From the NCBI RefSeq assembly GCF_003355005.1, contig NZ_CP029985.1:248001-312000 (forward strand): a stretch of DNA of 64,000 bases. The letters run 5' to 3'. The stretch is from Sphingomonas sp. FARSPH (GTDB taxonomy: Bacteria; Pseudomonadota; Alphaproteobacteria; Sphingomonadales; Sphingomonadaceae). Made by a program: the position numbers and the translations under genes. The notes under the pieces were generated by a model. The model had not been told where the DNA came from. It worked only from the letters and a program-made list of their open reading frames with translations, and searched no databases. Shown here piece by piece: positions 18,318-26,550 of this stretch; within the stretch, counting starts at the first letter, position 1; the number at the start of each line of letters is the position of its first letter.

Positions 18318-18413
18318 CGTCATTCCCGCGAAGGCGGGAATCCAGACCGACTGCCCTATCGACTCCATCGATACGCTAGCGGCGCTGGATCCCCCGCCTC
18401 CGCGGGGATGACG
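18318..18413. repeat. Palindromic intergenic repeat, copy 3
   Basis: Left end CGTCATTCCCGCG and right end CGCGGGGATGACG, the same as copy 1 at 6229-6322, with the inner TCCAGA and CTGGA also in common; the central bases differ. It lies between the alcohol dehydrogenase and pyrB. Confidence 0.75.
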
Positions 18414-18496
18414 AGGCGGGAGGCACCAGCGGCACTCGACTGCCCTCCGCAGCCCCGCTTGCCCGCGCCAGCCCCGCGCGCTACCCGACGCGCTTG

Positions 18497-19480
18497 ATGA
18501 CAGCCTCAGACCATAGCCCCGCCGCCCAGATCCCGGGCGGCGCCGTCTTCCCGCACCGGCATCTGACCGGCATCGACGGGCTCCAGCCGCATGAGATCAC
18601 CTTTCTGCTCGATGAGGCGGAACGCTGGATCGGCGCGAACCGCGACCATGCCGCGCCCGACAAGCGGCTCGATGGGCTGACGCAGATCAACGCCTTCTTC
18701 GAAAACTCGACGCGCACGCTGCTAAGCTTCGAGATCGCGGGCAAGCGCCTCGGCGCCGACGTCGTCAACATGCACGCCGCGCAGTCAAGCGTGAAGAAGG
18801 GCGAGACGCTGATCGATACCGCGCAGACGCTCAACGCGATGCGCGCCGACGTCATCGTCATCCGGCACATGGCATCGGGCGCGGTGCGGCTGATCGCGGA
18901 CAAGGTCGACTGCCCCGTGCTCAACGCCGGCGATGGCCGCCACGAACATCCGACGCAGGCGCTGCTCGACGCGCTGACCATCCGCCGCCGCCGCGGCAGC
19001 ATCGCCGGGCAACGTGTCGTCATCTGCGGCGATGTGCTGCACAGCCGCGTCGCGCGCTCCAACATCCTCAGCCTCACCGCACTCGCCGCGGAGGTACGCG
19101 TCTGCGCGCCGTCGACGCTGATGCCGCCCGCGGTCGAGCGGATGGGCGTCACGCCCTTTACCGATTTTGACAAGGCGCTGGTGGGCGCCGACGTGGTGAT
19201 GATGCTGCGCGTCCAGAACGAGCGGATGGACGGTGCCTATATCCCGTCGACGCGCGAATATCGCCTGCGCTACGGCCTGACGCCGGAACGGCTCGCGCGG
19301 TTGCCCGATGCGCTCGTCATGCACCCGGGGCCGATGAATCGCGGCGTCGAGATCGATTCGAGCGTCGCGGACGGGCCGCAATCGGCGATCACGGAGCAGG
19401 TGGAGATGGGCGTGGCGGTCCGGATGGCGTGCCTGGACGTACTGACCCGGCGCGCGCGCCGCGTGGAAGGTTGGGCATGA
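18497..19480 (+). CDS. pyrB: Aspartate carbamoyltransferase catalytic subunit
   Basis: Condenses carbamoyl phosphate with aspartate in pyrimidine synthesis. It is 327 residues. The carbamoyl-phosphate motif FFENSTRT, the HMASGA segment, DGRHEHPTQALLD and HPGPMNRGVE are all intact. The start is ATG at 18497; a TTG directly before it is an alternative. The stop overlaps the ATG of the dihydroorotase-like gene (ATGA), which fits a complex of the two products as known for PyrB-PyrC' enzymes. Confidence 0.96.
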   Translation: MTASDHSPAAQIPGGAVFPHRHLTGIDGLQPHEITFLLDEAERWIGANRDHAAPDKRLDGLTQINAFFENSTRTLLSFEIAGKRLGADVVNMHAAQSSVKKGETLIDTAQTLNAMRADVIVIRHMASGAVRLIADKVDCPVLNAGDGRHEHPTQALLDALTIRRRRGSIAGQRVVICGDVLHSRVARSNILSLTALAAEVRVCAPSTLMPPAVERMGVTPFTDFDKALVGADVVMMLRVQNERMDGAYIPSTREYRLRYGLTPERLARLPDALVMHPGPMNRGVEIDSSVADGPQSAITEQVEMGVAVRMACLDVLTRRARRVEGWA

Positions 19481-20697
19481 GCATCACCGCCTTTTGCAAC
19501 GCGACGCTCGTCTGCCCCGTCGCGGGCGTCCGCGACGGCGGCGTGCTCGTCCGCGACGGGATCATCGTCGCCGCGGGCACGATCGACATACCTGCCGATG
19601 CCGACGTCGTCGACTGCGCGGGCAAGACGCTCGGCCCCGGCATCGTCGACCTTGGCGTGTTCGCGATCGACCGCCATGCCTTTCGCACCGGCGGCATCGT
19701 CCGCGTCGCGCTGATGCCCGACGGGCGCCCGGTGCTCGACGATCCCGGCGTCGTCCAGCGCGCGGCGCTGATCGGCAAGCCGGACCTGTGGATTCACCCG
19801 ATCGCCGCCGCGACGCGCGGTCTCGCCGGCGCGGAAATGGCGGAAATGGCGATCTGCGCGTCGGCAGGCGCAAAGGCCGTCGGCACCGGCAAGGGCTGGA
19901 TCGCCGATTCGGGCGTCATGCGCCGCGTCCTCGCTTATGCCCGCGACCTCGACATCGCAGTCGTCGCGCATGCGGAGGACGGCGGCCTGACGCAGGGCGC
20001 GGTCGCAACCGATGGCGAGACCGCGACCCGCCTCGGCCTCGCCGCCGCGCCGGCGATCGCGGAGGCGCTGGCGGTCGCACGCGACCTGATGCTCGCCGAG
20101 GATACCGGCGCGCGGCTCCACCTGCGCCAGGTGACGACCGCCGCCGCCTTCGACCTGATCCGCGCCGCCAAGCGTCGCGGCGTCGCCGTCACCTGCGGCA
20201 TCACGCCCGCACACCTGCACCTATCCGATATCGCGGTCAGCGATTTTCGCACCTATGCCCATCTCTCGCCGCCGCTCCGCGCCGAAAGCGATCGCCAGGC
20301 CGCACTCGCCGCGGTCGCGGACGGCACGATCGACGTGCTCGCCTCGGGCCACGATCCGAAGGGGCCGGAGGAAAAGCGTCTGCCGTTCGCCGATTCGACG
20401 CCGGGCATGGCGGGGGCGGAAACGTTGCTGCCGCTCGCGCTGATGCTGGTCCGCGACGGGCGCGTCACGCTCGACCGTCTGTTCGCGCTGCTCGCCGCCA
20501 ATCCGGCGCGCGTGCTCGGCCTCGACACGGGCACGCTGGAGCCGGGCAAGGCCGCCGACCTCATGCTGTTCGACGCGGACACCCCGTGGCAGGTCGACGG
20601 CACCGCGTTCAGCGGCGGCGGCGCCAACACGCCGTTCGACGGCCTGCCCGTGCAGGGCCGCGTGTTGCGAGTCTGGAAGGGCGGCCGGGAAATCTGA
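19477..20697 (+). CDS. Dihydroorotase-like protein lacking catalytic residues (PyrC'/PyrX type)
   Basis: A 406-residue amidohydrolase-fold protein in the position of pyrC. The start was chosen at MSITAFCNA because it overlaps the pyrB stop. The metal-binding HxH of class I dihydroorotases, normally in PGxxDxHxH, is replaced by PGIVDLGVFAID. The carboxylated lysine position reads ATRG (Arg). The catalytic Asp in the usual SDHAPH block reads ASGHDP (Gly). One His remains (VVAHAEDGG), and the EEKRLPF and TPGMAGAETLLPL motifs are kept. Such proteins serve as structural partners of PyrB in pseudomonads, so an active pyrC should lie elsewhere. Annotation as an active dihydroorotase would probably be wrong. 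Confidence 0.85.
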   Translation: MSITAFCNATLVCPVAGVRDGGVLVRDGIIVAAGTIDIPADADVVDCAGKTLGPGIVDLGVFAIDRHAFRTGGIVRVALMPDGRPVLDDPGVVQRAALIGKPDLWIHPIAAATRGLAGAEMAEMAICASAGAKAVGTGKGWIADSGVMRRVLAYARDLDIAVVAHAEDGGLTQGAVATDGETATRLGLAAAPAIAEALAVARDLMLAEDTGARLHLRQVTTAAAFDLIRAAKRRGVAVTCGITPAHLHLSDIAVSDFRTYAHLSPPLRAESDRQAALAAVADGTIDVLASGHDPKGPEEKRLPFADSTPGMAGAETLLPLALMLVRDGRVTLDRLFALLAANPARVLGLDTGTLEPGKAADLMLFDADTPWQVDGTAFSGGGANTPFDGLPVQGRVLRVWKGGREI

Positions 20698-20728
20698 CCG
20701 GGACGCAGGCGGTTCAAACCCCCTTAGC

Positions 20729-20750
20729 TTCCCCGGCGAAGGCCGGGGAA
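20729..20750. repeat. Hairpin after the dihydroorotase-like gene
   Basis: TTCCCCGGC and GCCGGGGAA pair around a four-base loop. It may act as a terminator between the convergent pyr and SPOR units, but no T-tract follows on the plus strand. The rest of the gap to 20907 has no recognisable gene. Confidence 0.5.
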
Positions 20751-20907
20751 AATATGCAAGGTGAACTGACTTGCGCTGTCTTACACGCGGTGTTCCTGTT
20801 ATGATCCGCCTTACGAACGCCGCTCTTTTTCAGCCACGTAATCTTGTGACAACAACGCGCACGAACATGTCACGTTCAGGTGTCAATTTTGTCAAGACTC
20901 GCGGGCG

Positions 20908-22230
20908 TCAGCGCGCTGCCAGCTGCACCGGTGTGCGCAGCCATTGCGCCAGCCGGTCGCCTGCCTCGCGCCGGACGAAGCACGTGCCGCCTTTTGCGCG
21001 ATAGTCGCGGCAGACGCGCGCCGCCGCCTCGCGGCTGAAACCGCCGACCGACAGGCGATACAGGCGGCCCTTGGCAGCGGCGACGGGGGTGCCCGTCGGC
21101 TGGCGACCCGAAAACACCGCGAAGCGCCGCGTCGCCTGGTCCCATCCGGAGCGCGCGACCGCGGCATTGCTGAACGCGCCGAGCTGGACGTACCAGTCGC
21201 CCGTCGGCAGCGTACGGGCGGCATGCGCCAGGCGCTGCACCGGCGGCACATCCTGAACGACGACGCCCGCCGCGACCTTTATCGGGCCGCGCGCGCGGAT
21301 CATCGGCGCGGGCAAGGGCTGCACGACCTCGCGCGGCGCGGCGAAGGTAACCTTCAGCGGCGTCGGCGCGGGCGCAGGCTTCGCCACAGGAGCCGGCGAA
21401 TTGGCGGCGAGCGCGACGGGCGCCTGCGCCACCGGCTCGGGCGTCGCCGCTTGTACCGGCGCACCGCCGACCGGGACCGGGGCGTTCAGCGCGAGCGCGA
21501 CCGGCAGGCCCGCGTCCGCCCGCGGCGTCACGCCCAGCAGCGTCGCGACCTGCTGCGCCGACGAACCGGGCTTGGCGAATACCGCCCATTGTTCCATCCG
21601 CGCATCGACGTCGGCGGGCGACATGTCGGCCGCGGCGACGACGCGCGCCATCTGCCATTCGCCTGCCAGCGCGTAACTGAGCGCCAGGTTCTGGCGCACC
21701 TTGGCATTGCCCTCGCCCGATCGCGCGACCGGCGTCAGCATCGCAACCGCGCCCGCTGGATCGCCCGCCAGTGCGGTGGCGAGGCCCAGGTCGGCGACGG
21801 GGATCGCGCGGCTGTGTGCGCCCAGCGTCGCACGCGCGCCCATCCAGTCGCCGCTCGCGATCTGCGTCAGCGCGAGGTTGAGCGCCGCCTTGCCATTGCC
21901 CGGCGTCAGCTGCAGCACGTCGCCATAAGCCGCGCGCGCCGAGTCGAACCGACCGCTCTTCAGATAGCTTTCGGCGAGCACCATGCGATATCCGGCATCG
22001 CGCGGCGCCAGCGCGACCGCCCGCTCGGCGAAACCGACCGCGGCCGCCGCATCCTGCTTCTGCAGCGCGCGGACCGCCTTGACGCCCTCCTTGCCGGCGA
22101 CGCGCGCATCGCGCTCCGCGGCGCGGTCGCTCGCCGCGGCGACATGCATGCCGCGTGCGGTGCAACCGACCATCGTACCGCCCAGGATCAACCCGGACAG
22201 GCTCAGCGTCAGGAACGTGCGGGTGTTCAT
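20908..22230 (-). CDS. TPR-containing SPOR-domain protein
   Basis: A 440-residue envelope protein. The N-terminus has a signal peptide with a lipobox-like MVGC at about 20-23, so it may be a lipoprotein. TPR-like helices fill about 50-230 (FAERAVALAPRDAGYRMVLAE, FDSARAAYGDVLQLTPGNGKA). A long Pro/Ala linker (about 245-330) leads to a C-terminal SPOR domain (YVQLGAFSNAAVARSGW ... YRLSVGGFSREAAARVC), which binds denuded glycan at the division septum. Third gene after the ParA-like and DNA-binding-like genes. Confidence 0.85.
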   Translation of the reverse strand: MNTRTFLTLSLSGLILGGTMVGCTARGMHVAAASDRAAERDARVAGKEGVKAVRALQKQDAAAAVGFAERAVALAPRDAGYRMVLAESYLKSGRFDSARAAYGDVLQLTPGNGKAALNLALTQIASGDWMGARATLGAHSRAIPVADLGLATALAGDPAGAVAMLTPVARSGEGNAKVRQNLALSYALAGEWQMARVVAAADMSPADVDARMEQWAVFAKPGSSAQQVATLLGVTPRADAGLPVALALNAPVPVGGAPVQAATPEPVAQAPVALAANSPAPVAKPAPAPTPLKVTFAAPREVVQPLPAPMIRARGPIKVAAGVVVQDVPPVQRLAHAARTLPTGDWYVQLGAFSNAAVARSGWDQATRRFAVFSGRQPTGTPVAAAKGRLYRLSVGGFSREAAARVCRDYRAKGGTCFVRREAGDRLAQWLRTPVQLAAR

Positions 22231-22252
22231 CGGTGTCTTCCCCCCAGAACGG

Positions 22253-22786
22253 TCAGCGCGCCCGCTTGCCCTGCGGCAGCTGCTCGACGAGCGCCTCCAC
22301 CTCCGGGATCGCGGTCAGCAGCGCATCGAGCGCCTCGGTGACGAGGTCCTGTGCGGACCGGTTGGTAATCGCCGACGCCAGGCGCAGGCGCAGGTGACGG
22401 TCGGCATCGACGCGCAGCGTGAAGGCCGCCTTGCCGACATGCTGCGTCTCGCGACGCAGCCTGGTCGCGGTGGCGACGGAGACGGACTTGACGACGGGCG
22501 GCGGCGCGACGGCGGCTTCCAGCCGCTCGCGCTCGACCAGCACGGTCGGCATGGCATCCGCGGGTGCATCGGGCACGACGGGTTCATGGATGGATGCTGG
22601 GGCGGGCGCCGGAGCCGGCATCGCGACGCGCGTGCTGTCGGCACCCATGTCGTTCCAGCCCAGATCGTCGCCGCCATGGCTGAAATGGTCGAGGCCCTGG
22701 CGCCGCATCGCCGGCCGCGCCTGCCCCTTGCGGGCGAGCAGCGTCGAGGAGAGCGAGGCCATCGGCTTGGGTCCGCTGCCGAACAT
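22253..22786 (-). CDS. ParA-partner protein with ribbon-helix-helix-like C-terminus
   Basis: A 177-residue protein. The N-terminal half is low complexity (PAPAPAPA), while the C-terminal part (AAFTLRVDADRHLRLRLAS then NRSAQDLVTEALDALL) has the strand-helix-helix pattern of ribbon-helix-helix DNA-binding proteins. It starts six bases after the ParA-like gene and may be the DNA- or cargo-binding partner of that ATPase. Assignment of the fold is from pattern only. Confidence 0.6.
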   Translation of the reverse strand: MFGSGPKPMASLSSTLLARKGQARPAMRRQGLDHFSHGGDDLGWNDMGADSTRVAMPAPAPAPASIHEPVVPDAPADAMPTVLVERERLEAAVAPPPVVKSVSVATATRLRRETQHVGKAAFTLRVDADRHLRLRLASAITNRSAQDLVTEALDALLTAIPEVEALVEQLPQGKRAR

Positions 22787-22792
22787 CGCGCG

Positions 22793-23506
22793 TCAGCCCC
22801 CCACCACGCGGCGGCCGAAGCCGCCCGCCGCCGGCCGCGTGCCAAAGCCGTTGCCGGCCGGCACGCTGAACACGGTGCGGCGGAAATTCTTCTCCAGCCG
22901 GTCCGCGATATAGGTCCACAGCGCCCTGACCTCGGCCGCCGACTTGCCGTTCGGGTCGACCTCCATCACCGTGCGGCCGTCGATCATCGACGCGGCGAAA
23001 TCGGTGCGCTGGTGCAGCGTGATCGGCGCAACCGTGCCGTGTTGCGACAGCGCAACGGCGGCGTCGCTCGTGATCCGCGCCTTGGGCGTCGCGGCGTTGA
23101 CGACGAAGATCAGCGGCTTGCCCGCGCGGTCGCACAGGTCGACGGTGGCGCCGACGGCACGCAGGTCGTGCGGGCTCGGCCGGGTCGGTACGACCACCAG
23201 TTCGGCGACGTTGATGACGCTCTGGATCGCCATGGTGATCGCGGGCGGCGTGTCGATCATCGCCAGCTTGAACCCCTGCTGGCGCAGCACCTCAAGATCG
23301 GCGGCGAGCCGCGCGACCGTCGTCTGCGCAAAGGCGGGATATTCGGCGGTCCGCTCGTTCCACCAGTCGGCGAGCGAGCCCTGCGGATCGATGTCGATCA
23401 GCACGACGGGGCCATGGCCCGCCATTTGCGCCTGCACGGCGAGATGCCCGGACAAGGTGGTCTTGCCCGAACCGCCCTTTTGCGATGCCATCGCGAGAAC
23501 GCGCAT
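22793..23506 (-). CDS. ParA-family ATPase
   Basis: Deviant-Walker ATPase of 237 residues. KGGSGKTT at about 10-17 holds the signature lysine; DIDPQGSLADWW is the A' region and IDTPPA the Walker B. Orphan ParA proteins of this size position chromosomes or protein assemblies by moving on nucleoid DNA. No parB gene or parS is seen nearby, and the next two genes encode a DNA-binding-like partner and a SPOR protein, so a role in positioning a division or polar complex is more likely than plasmid partition. Inferred from context. Confidence 0.85.
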   Translation of the reverse strand: MRVLAMASQKGGSGKTTLSGHLAVQAQMAGHGPVVLIDIDPQGSLADWWNERTAEYPAFAQTTVARLAADLEVLRQQGFKLAMIDTPPAITMAIQSVINVAELVVVPTRPSPHDLRAVGATVDLCDRAGKPLIFVVNAATPKARITSDAAVALSQHGTVAPITLHQRTDFAASMIDGRTVMEVDPNGKSAAEVRALWTYIADRLEKNFRRTVFSVPAGNGFGTRPAAGGFGRRVVGG

Positions 23507-23671
23507 AGGCCCCCTTAGAAGTGAAACGACCCGAATTTGTCACCGGATAGGTGCCAGAGCAGCGCTAAGAAGCCGTTAACGCGCCTTTCAGCTGCGCTTC
23601 GGGGCGACACGCGCTTTGCGTTCCGCGCGCCGGCGGGGCATGACGGCCGCAGGATCAAAAAGGGAATTGCC

Positions 23672-24682
23672 ATGCGTTTTTCGGGGATGATCGCACTGGC
23701 CGCGCTGGCGGCAGCGGCACCGGTCGCGGCGCAGGACGTCAAGGGCGGCGTCGATGCCTGGAATCGCGGCGATTACAGGGCGGCGGTCGACCAGTGGCGC
23801 GGCCCCGCCGTCGCCGGCGACGCGCTGGCGCAGTATAATCTTGGCCAGGCATACAAGCTCGGCCGCGGCGTGCCGCTCGACCCCGTCCTCGCCGAAAGCT
23901 GGTTCCGCAAGTCGGCGCAGCAGGGCCTGCCGCAGGGCGAGGACAATTACGGCCTGGCGCTGTTCCAGGGCGGGAAGAAGGCCGATGCGGTGCCGTGGCT
24001 CGAAAAGTCGATCGCACGCGGCGAGCCGCGCGCGCAGCTGGTGCTCGGCACGATGCTGTTCAACGGCGACGGCGTGGCGCGCGACTATCCGCGCGCCTAC
24101 GCGCTGATGACTCTCGCGTCGCAGGCGGGCCTCAAGTCCGCCTCGGAAACGCTGGCGCAGATGGACCAGTATATCACCCCCGCGGATCGCGAGCGCGGCA
24201 CGCAACTGGCGCAGCAATATGCGGCGGCACAGCGCAAGGCGCCCCTGCCCCGCCCCGCCCCCGCGACGCAGCTCGCGACGACCGATGCACCGCGCCAGCC
24301 AGCCGCCGCCGCCACGCCGCGTCCGCGCCCGTCGCAGCCCGCGCCCGATCGCCCCGCCCCAGATCGGATCGTCGAACAGCGCGTCGTCGCGCATCCCGCG
24401 CCGGTGAAGACGCCCGCCGCGAAGCCGACGCCGGCAGCCAAGCCGGTCGCGGCCAAGCCCGCCACCACCGGCAACTGGCGCGTCCAGCTCGGTGCGTTCA
24501 GCACGCAGGGCAACGCCGAGACGCAATGGGCGAAGGTGCGCGGCCGGCTGGGCAGCGCACATCCTGCGTACGTCAAGGCCGGCGCGGTCGTCCGGCTGCA
24601 GGCGGGCGGCTATCCCGACAAGGCGGCGGCGCAGCGCGCCTGCGCGGCATCGGGCGTGCCGTGTGTCGTGGTCGCGCCCTGA
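23672..24682 (+). CDS. Sel1-repeat SPOR-domain protein
   Basis: A 336-residue exported protein. Signal peptide FSGMIALAALAAAAPVAAQ is followed by Sel1-like repeats (ALAQYNLGQAYKLGRGV, WFRKSAQQGLPQGEDNYG, LGTMLFNGDGVARD), a Pro/Ala/Lys linker (about 185-265) and a C-terminal SPOR domain (WRVQLGAFSTQGNAETQW ... VRLQAGGYPDKAAA). SPOR domains bind septal peptidoglycan. It is transcribed divergently from the ParA-like operon, which ends in another SPOR protein of the same design. Start supported by AAGGGAATT upstream. Confidence 0.88.
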   Translation: MRFSGMIALAALAAAAPVAAQDVKGGVDAWNRGDYRAAVDQWRGPAVAGDALAQYNLGQAYKLGRGVPLDPVLAESWFRKSAQQGLPQGEDNYGLALFQGGKKADAVPWLEKSIARGEPRAQLVLGTMLFNGDGVARDYPRAYALMTLASQAGLKSASETLAQMDQYITPADRERGTQLAQQYAAAQRKAPLPRPAPATQLATTDAPRQPAAAATPRPRPSQPAPDRPAPDRIVEQRVVAHPAPVKTPAAKPTPAAKPVAAKPATTGNWRVQLGAFSTQGNAETQWAKVRGRLGSAHPAYVKAGAVVRLQAGGYPDKAAAQRACAASGVPCVVVAP

Positions 24683-24686
24683 CCGA

Positions 24687-25565
24687 TCAGTCGACCCAGG
24701 TGGCGCGCGGATAGCCCTGCGCATAGAGCAGGGCGGACAGGTCGCCATGATCGATCCGCGCGCCCGCCGCCGCCGCGACGACGGGCTTGGCGTGATAGGC
24801 GACGCCCAACCCTGCCCGGCGGATCATCGCCAGATCGTTCGCGCCGTCGCCGACCGCGAGGCTCCGGGCCGGGTCAATCCCGCCCGAATCGATCGCGGCG
24901 AGCAGTGTTTCTTCCTTCGTCGCCGCGCCGACGATCGGCCTAGCGACCGCACCCGTCAGCCGCCCGTCCGCGATCAGCAGCCGGTTGGCGATCGCATGGT
25001 CGAAGCCGATCTCGGCCGCGACCGGCTCGGCGAAGCGGGTGAAGCCGCCCGACACCAGGATCGCGCGCGCACCACGGGCGCGCATCGTCCGCACCAGCGC
25101 CTTCGCGCCGGGCATGATCGTCACCCGTTCGGCGAGGCAGCGTGCGATGACGCCCTCGTCCAGCCCGGCGAGCAATGCGACGCGCGCGTCGAGCGCCGCC
25201 TCGAAATCCAGTTCGCCCCGCATCGCGCGTTCGGTCACCGCGGCGACCTGCGCCTTGATCCCCGCATAATCCGCCAGTTCGTCGATGCATTCAACGGTGA
25301 TCATCGTCGAATCCATGTCCGCGACGATCAGCGCCTTGGCGCGCGTCGCGGTCGGCTGCACGACGACGTCGACGTCCGTCAGCGCCCCTTCCAATGCGAT
25401 GCGCGCCGCGGCGGGATCGGCGGCGAAACCGATGTCGACGGCCTTGCCCGTCTCGATCCACGCCGGCGCCTCCGGCGCGCAGCCCGCCTGCGCCAGCCGA
25501 TCGGCGGCGGCCGAACAATCGCCCGCATCGATCCGATCTGCTGCTATGAGCGTCGCCGTGAACAC
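24687..25565 (-). CDS. serB: Phosphoserine phosphatase
   Basis: Last step of serine synthesis. A 292-residue HAD enzyme with an N-terminal ACT-like domain (about 1-75) and the catalytic domain starting VADMDSTMI (nucleophile Asp, DxDST). LVSGGFTRFAEPVA and GDGANDLAMI are further SerB motifs. The start is a GTG at 25565 with GGAGG five bases upstream, which means its first ~7 codons overlap the divergent miaA start. Downstream is convergent with the Sel1-SPOR gene (four-base gap). Confidence 0.95.
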   Translation of the reverse strand: MFTATLIAADRIDAGDCSAAADRLAQAGCAPEAPAWIETGKAVDIGFAADPAAARIALEGALTDVDVVVQPTATRAKALIVADMDSTMITVECIDELADYAGIKAQVAAVTERAMRGELDFEAALDARVALLAGLDEGVIARCLAERVTIMPGAKALVRTMRARGARAILVSGGFTRFAEPVAAEIGFDHAIANRLLIADGRLTGAVARPIVGAATKEETLLAAIDSGGIDPARSLAVGDGANDLAMIRRAGLGVAYHAKPVVAAAAGARIDHGDLSALLYAQGYPRATWVD

Positions 25566-26484
25566 CAAATCCTCCAAACCCGCGCTGGCGCTCATCGCAG
25601 GGCCGACCGCCAGCGGCAAGTCCGCCGCCGCGATCCGGCTGGCGCAGGCGCGGGGCGGCGTGGTCATCAATGCCGACGCAAGCCAGGTCTACGCCGACCT
25701 GCGCATCCTGACCGCACGCCCCGATGCGGCGGAGGAAGCGCGCGTGCCGCACCGCCTGTTCGGCCATGTCGACGCCGCCGATGCGGGCTATTCCGCAGCA
25801 CGCTGGGCCGCGGAGGCCCGCGCGGCGATCGACGCGGTCCATGCCGAAGGCCGCCTGCCGATCCTTGTCGGGGGCACCGGCCTGTATCTGCGCACGCTGA
25901 TCGACGGCATCGCGCCCGTGCCGGCGATCGACTCCACGATTCGGGAGATCGTCCGCGCCTTGCCCGTTGCGGAGGCGCATCGCCTGCTCGCGATCGAGGA
26001 CCCCGCCGCCGCCGGGCGGCTTGCCCCCGCCGATACCGCGCGCGTCGCCCGCGCGCTGGAGGTGCTGCGATCGACCGGGCGCCCGCTGGCGGCGTGGCAG
26101 GCGGCGCGCGCGGGCGGCATCGGCGATCGCGTGACGCTGGCCGCCGCGATCCTGCTACCCGACCGCGATGCGCTGGTCGCGCGGATCGACGAACGGTGCG
26201 CGGCGATGTTCGACACCGGCGCGATCGAGGAGGTCGCCGCGTTGCTGGCGCGGAACGACGTTCCCGCCGATGCGCCGATCCGCCGCGCGATCGGCGTGCC
26301 GCCCATCGCCGCGCTGCTGCAAGGCGCGATCGATCGTGCCGCCGCCCTTGCCGCCATCCGCCTCGACACGCGCCGTTATGCCAAAAGGCAATATACTTGG
26401 TTCCGACACCAGCCGCCGACAGACAGGGTGAACGCGACAGATTCTGTCGATCTGGAAAACAAAATCGCACATTTATTGCGATAG
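25546..26484 (+). CDS. miaA: tRNA dimethylallyltransferase
   Basis: Transfers a dimethylallyl group to A37 of tRNAs reading UNN codons. It is 312 residues, the usual length. The P-loop is AGPTASGKS near residue 18; INADASQVYADL and LVGGTGLYLRTLI are family motifs and the C-terminus keeps RYAKRQYTWFRHQ. Start is ATG at 25546 or GTG at 25558; either overlaps the 5' end of serB on the other strand. ilvB follows about 65 bases later. Confidence 0.95.
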   Translation: MSVAVNTKSSKPALALIAGPTASGKSAAAIRLAQARGGVVINADASQVYADLRILTARPDAAEEARVPHRLFGHVDAADAGYSAARWAAEARAAIDAVHAEGRLPILVGGTGLYLRTLIDGIAPVPAIDSTIREIVRALPVAEAHRLLAIEDPAAAGRLAPADTARVARALEVLRSTGRPLAAWQAARAGGIGDRVTLAAAILLPDRDALVARIDERCAAMFDTGAIEEVAALLARNDVPADAPIRRAIGVPPIAALLQGAIDRAAALAAIRLDTRRYAKRQYTWFRHQPPTDRVNATDSVDLENKIAHLLR

Positions 26485-26488
26485 ACGC

Positions 26489-26517
26489 TTGACCCCTGCC
26501 GCCCCCGCCTCTAGGCG
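26489..26517 (+). promoter_or_regulatory. Candidate promoter for ilvB
   Basis: TTGACC (26489-26494), a 17-base spacer and TAGGCG (26512-26517), just after the miaA stop and about 35 bases before the ilvB start. The -35 is good and the -10 weak, as is common in GC-rich alphaproteobacteria. Not tested. Confidence 0.4.
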
Positions 26518-26550
26518 CGCAGCCCTCACCCAAGGCAGATGGAGGGTAAC

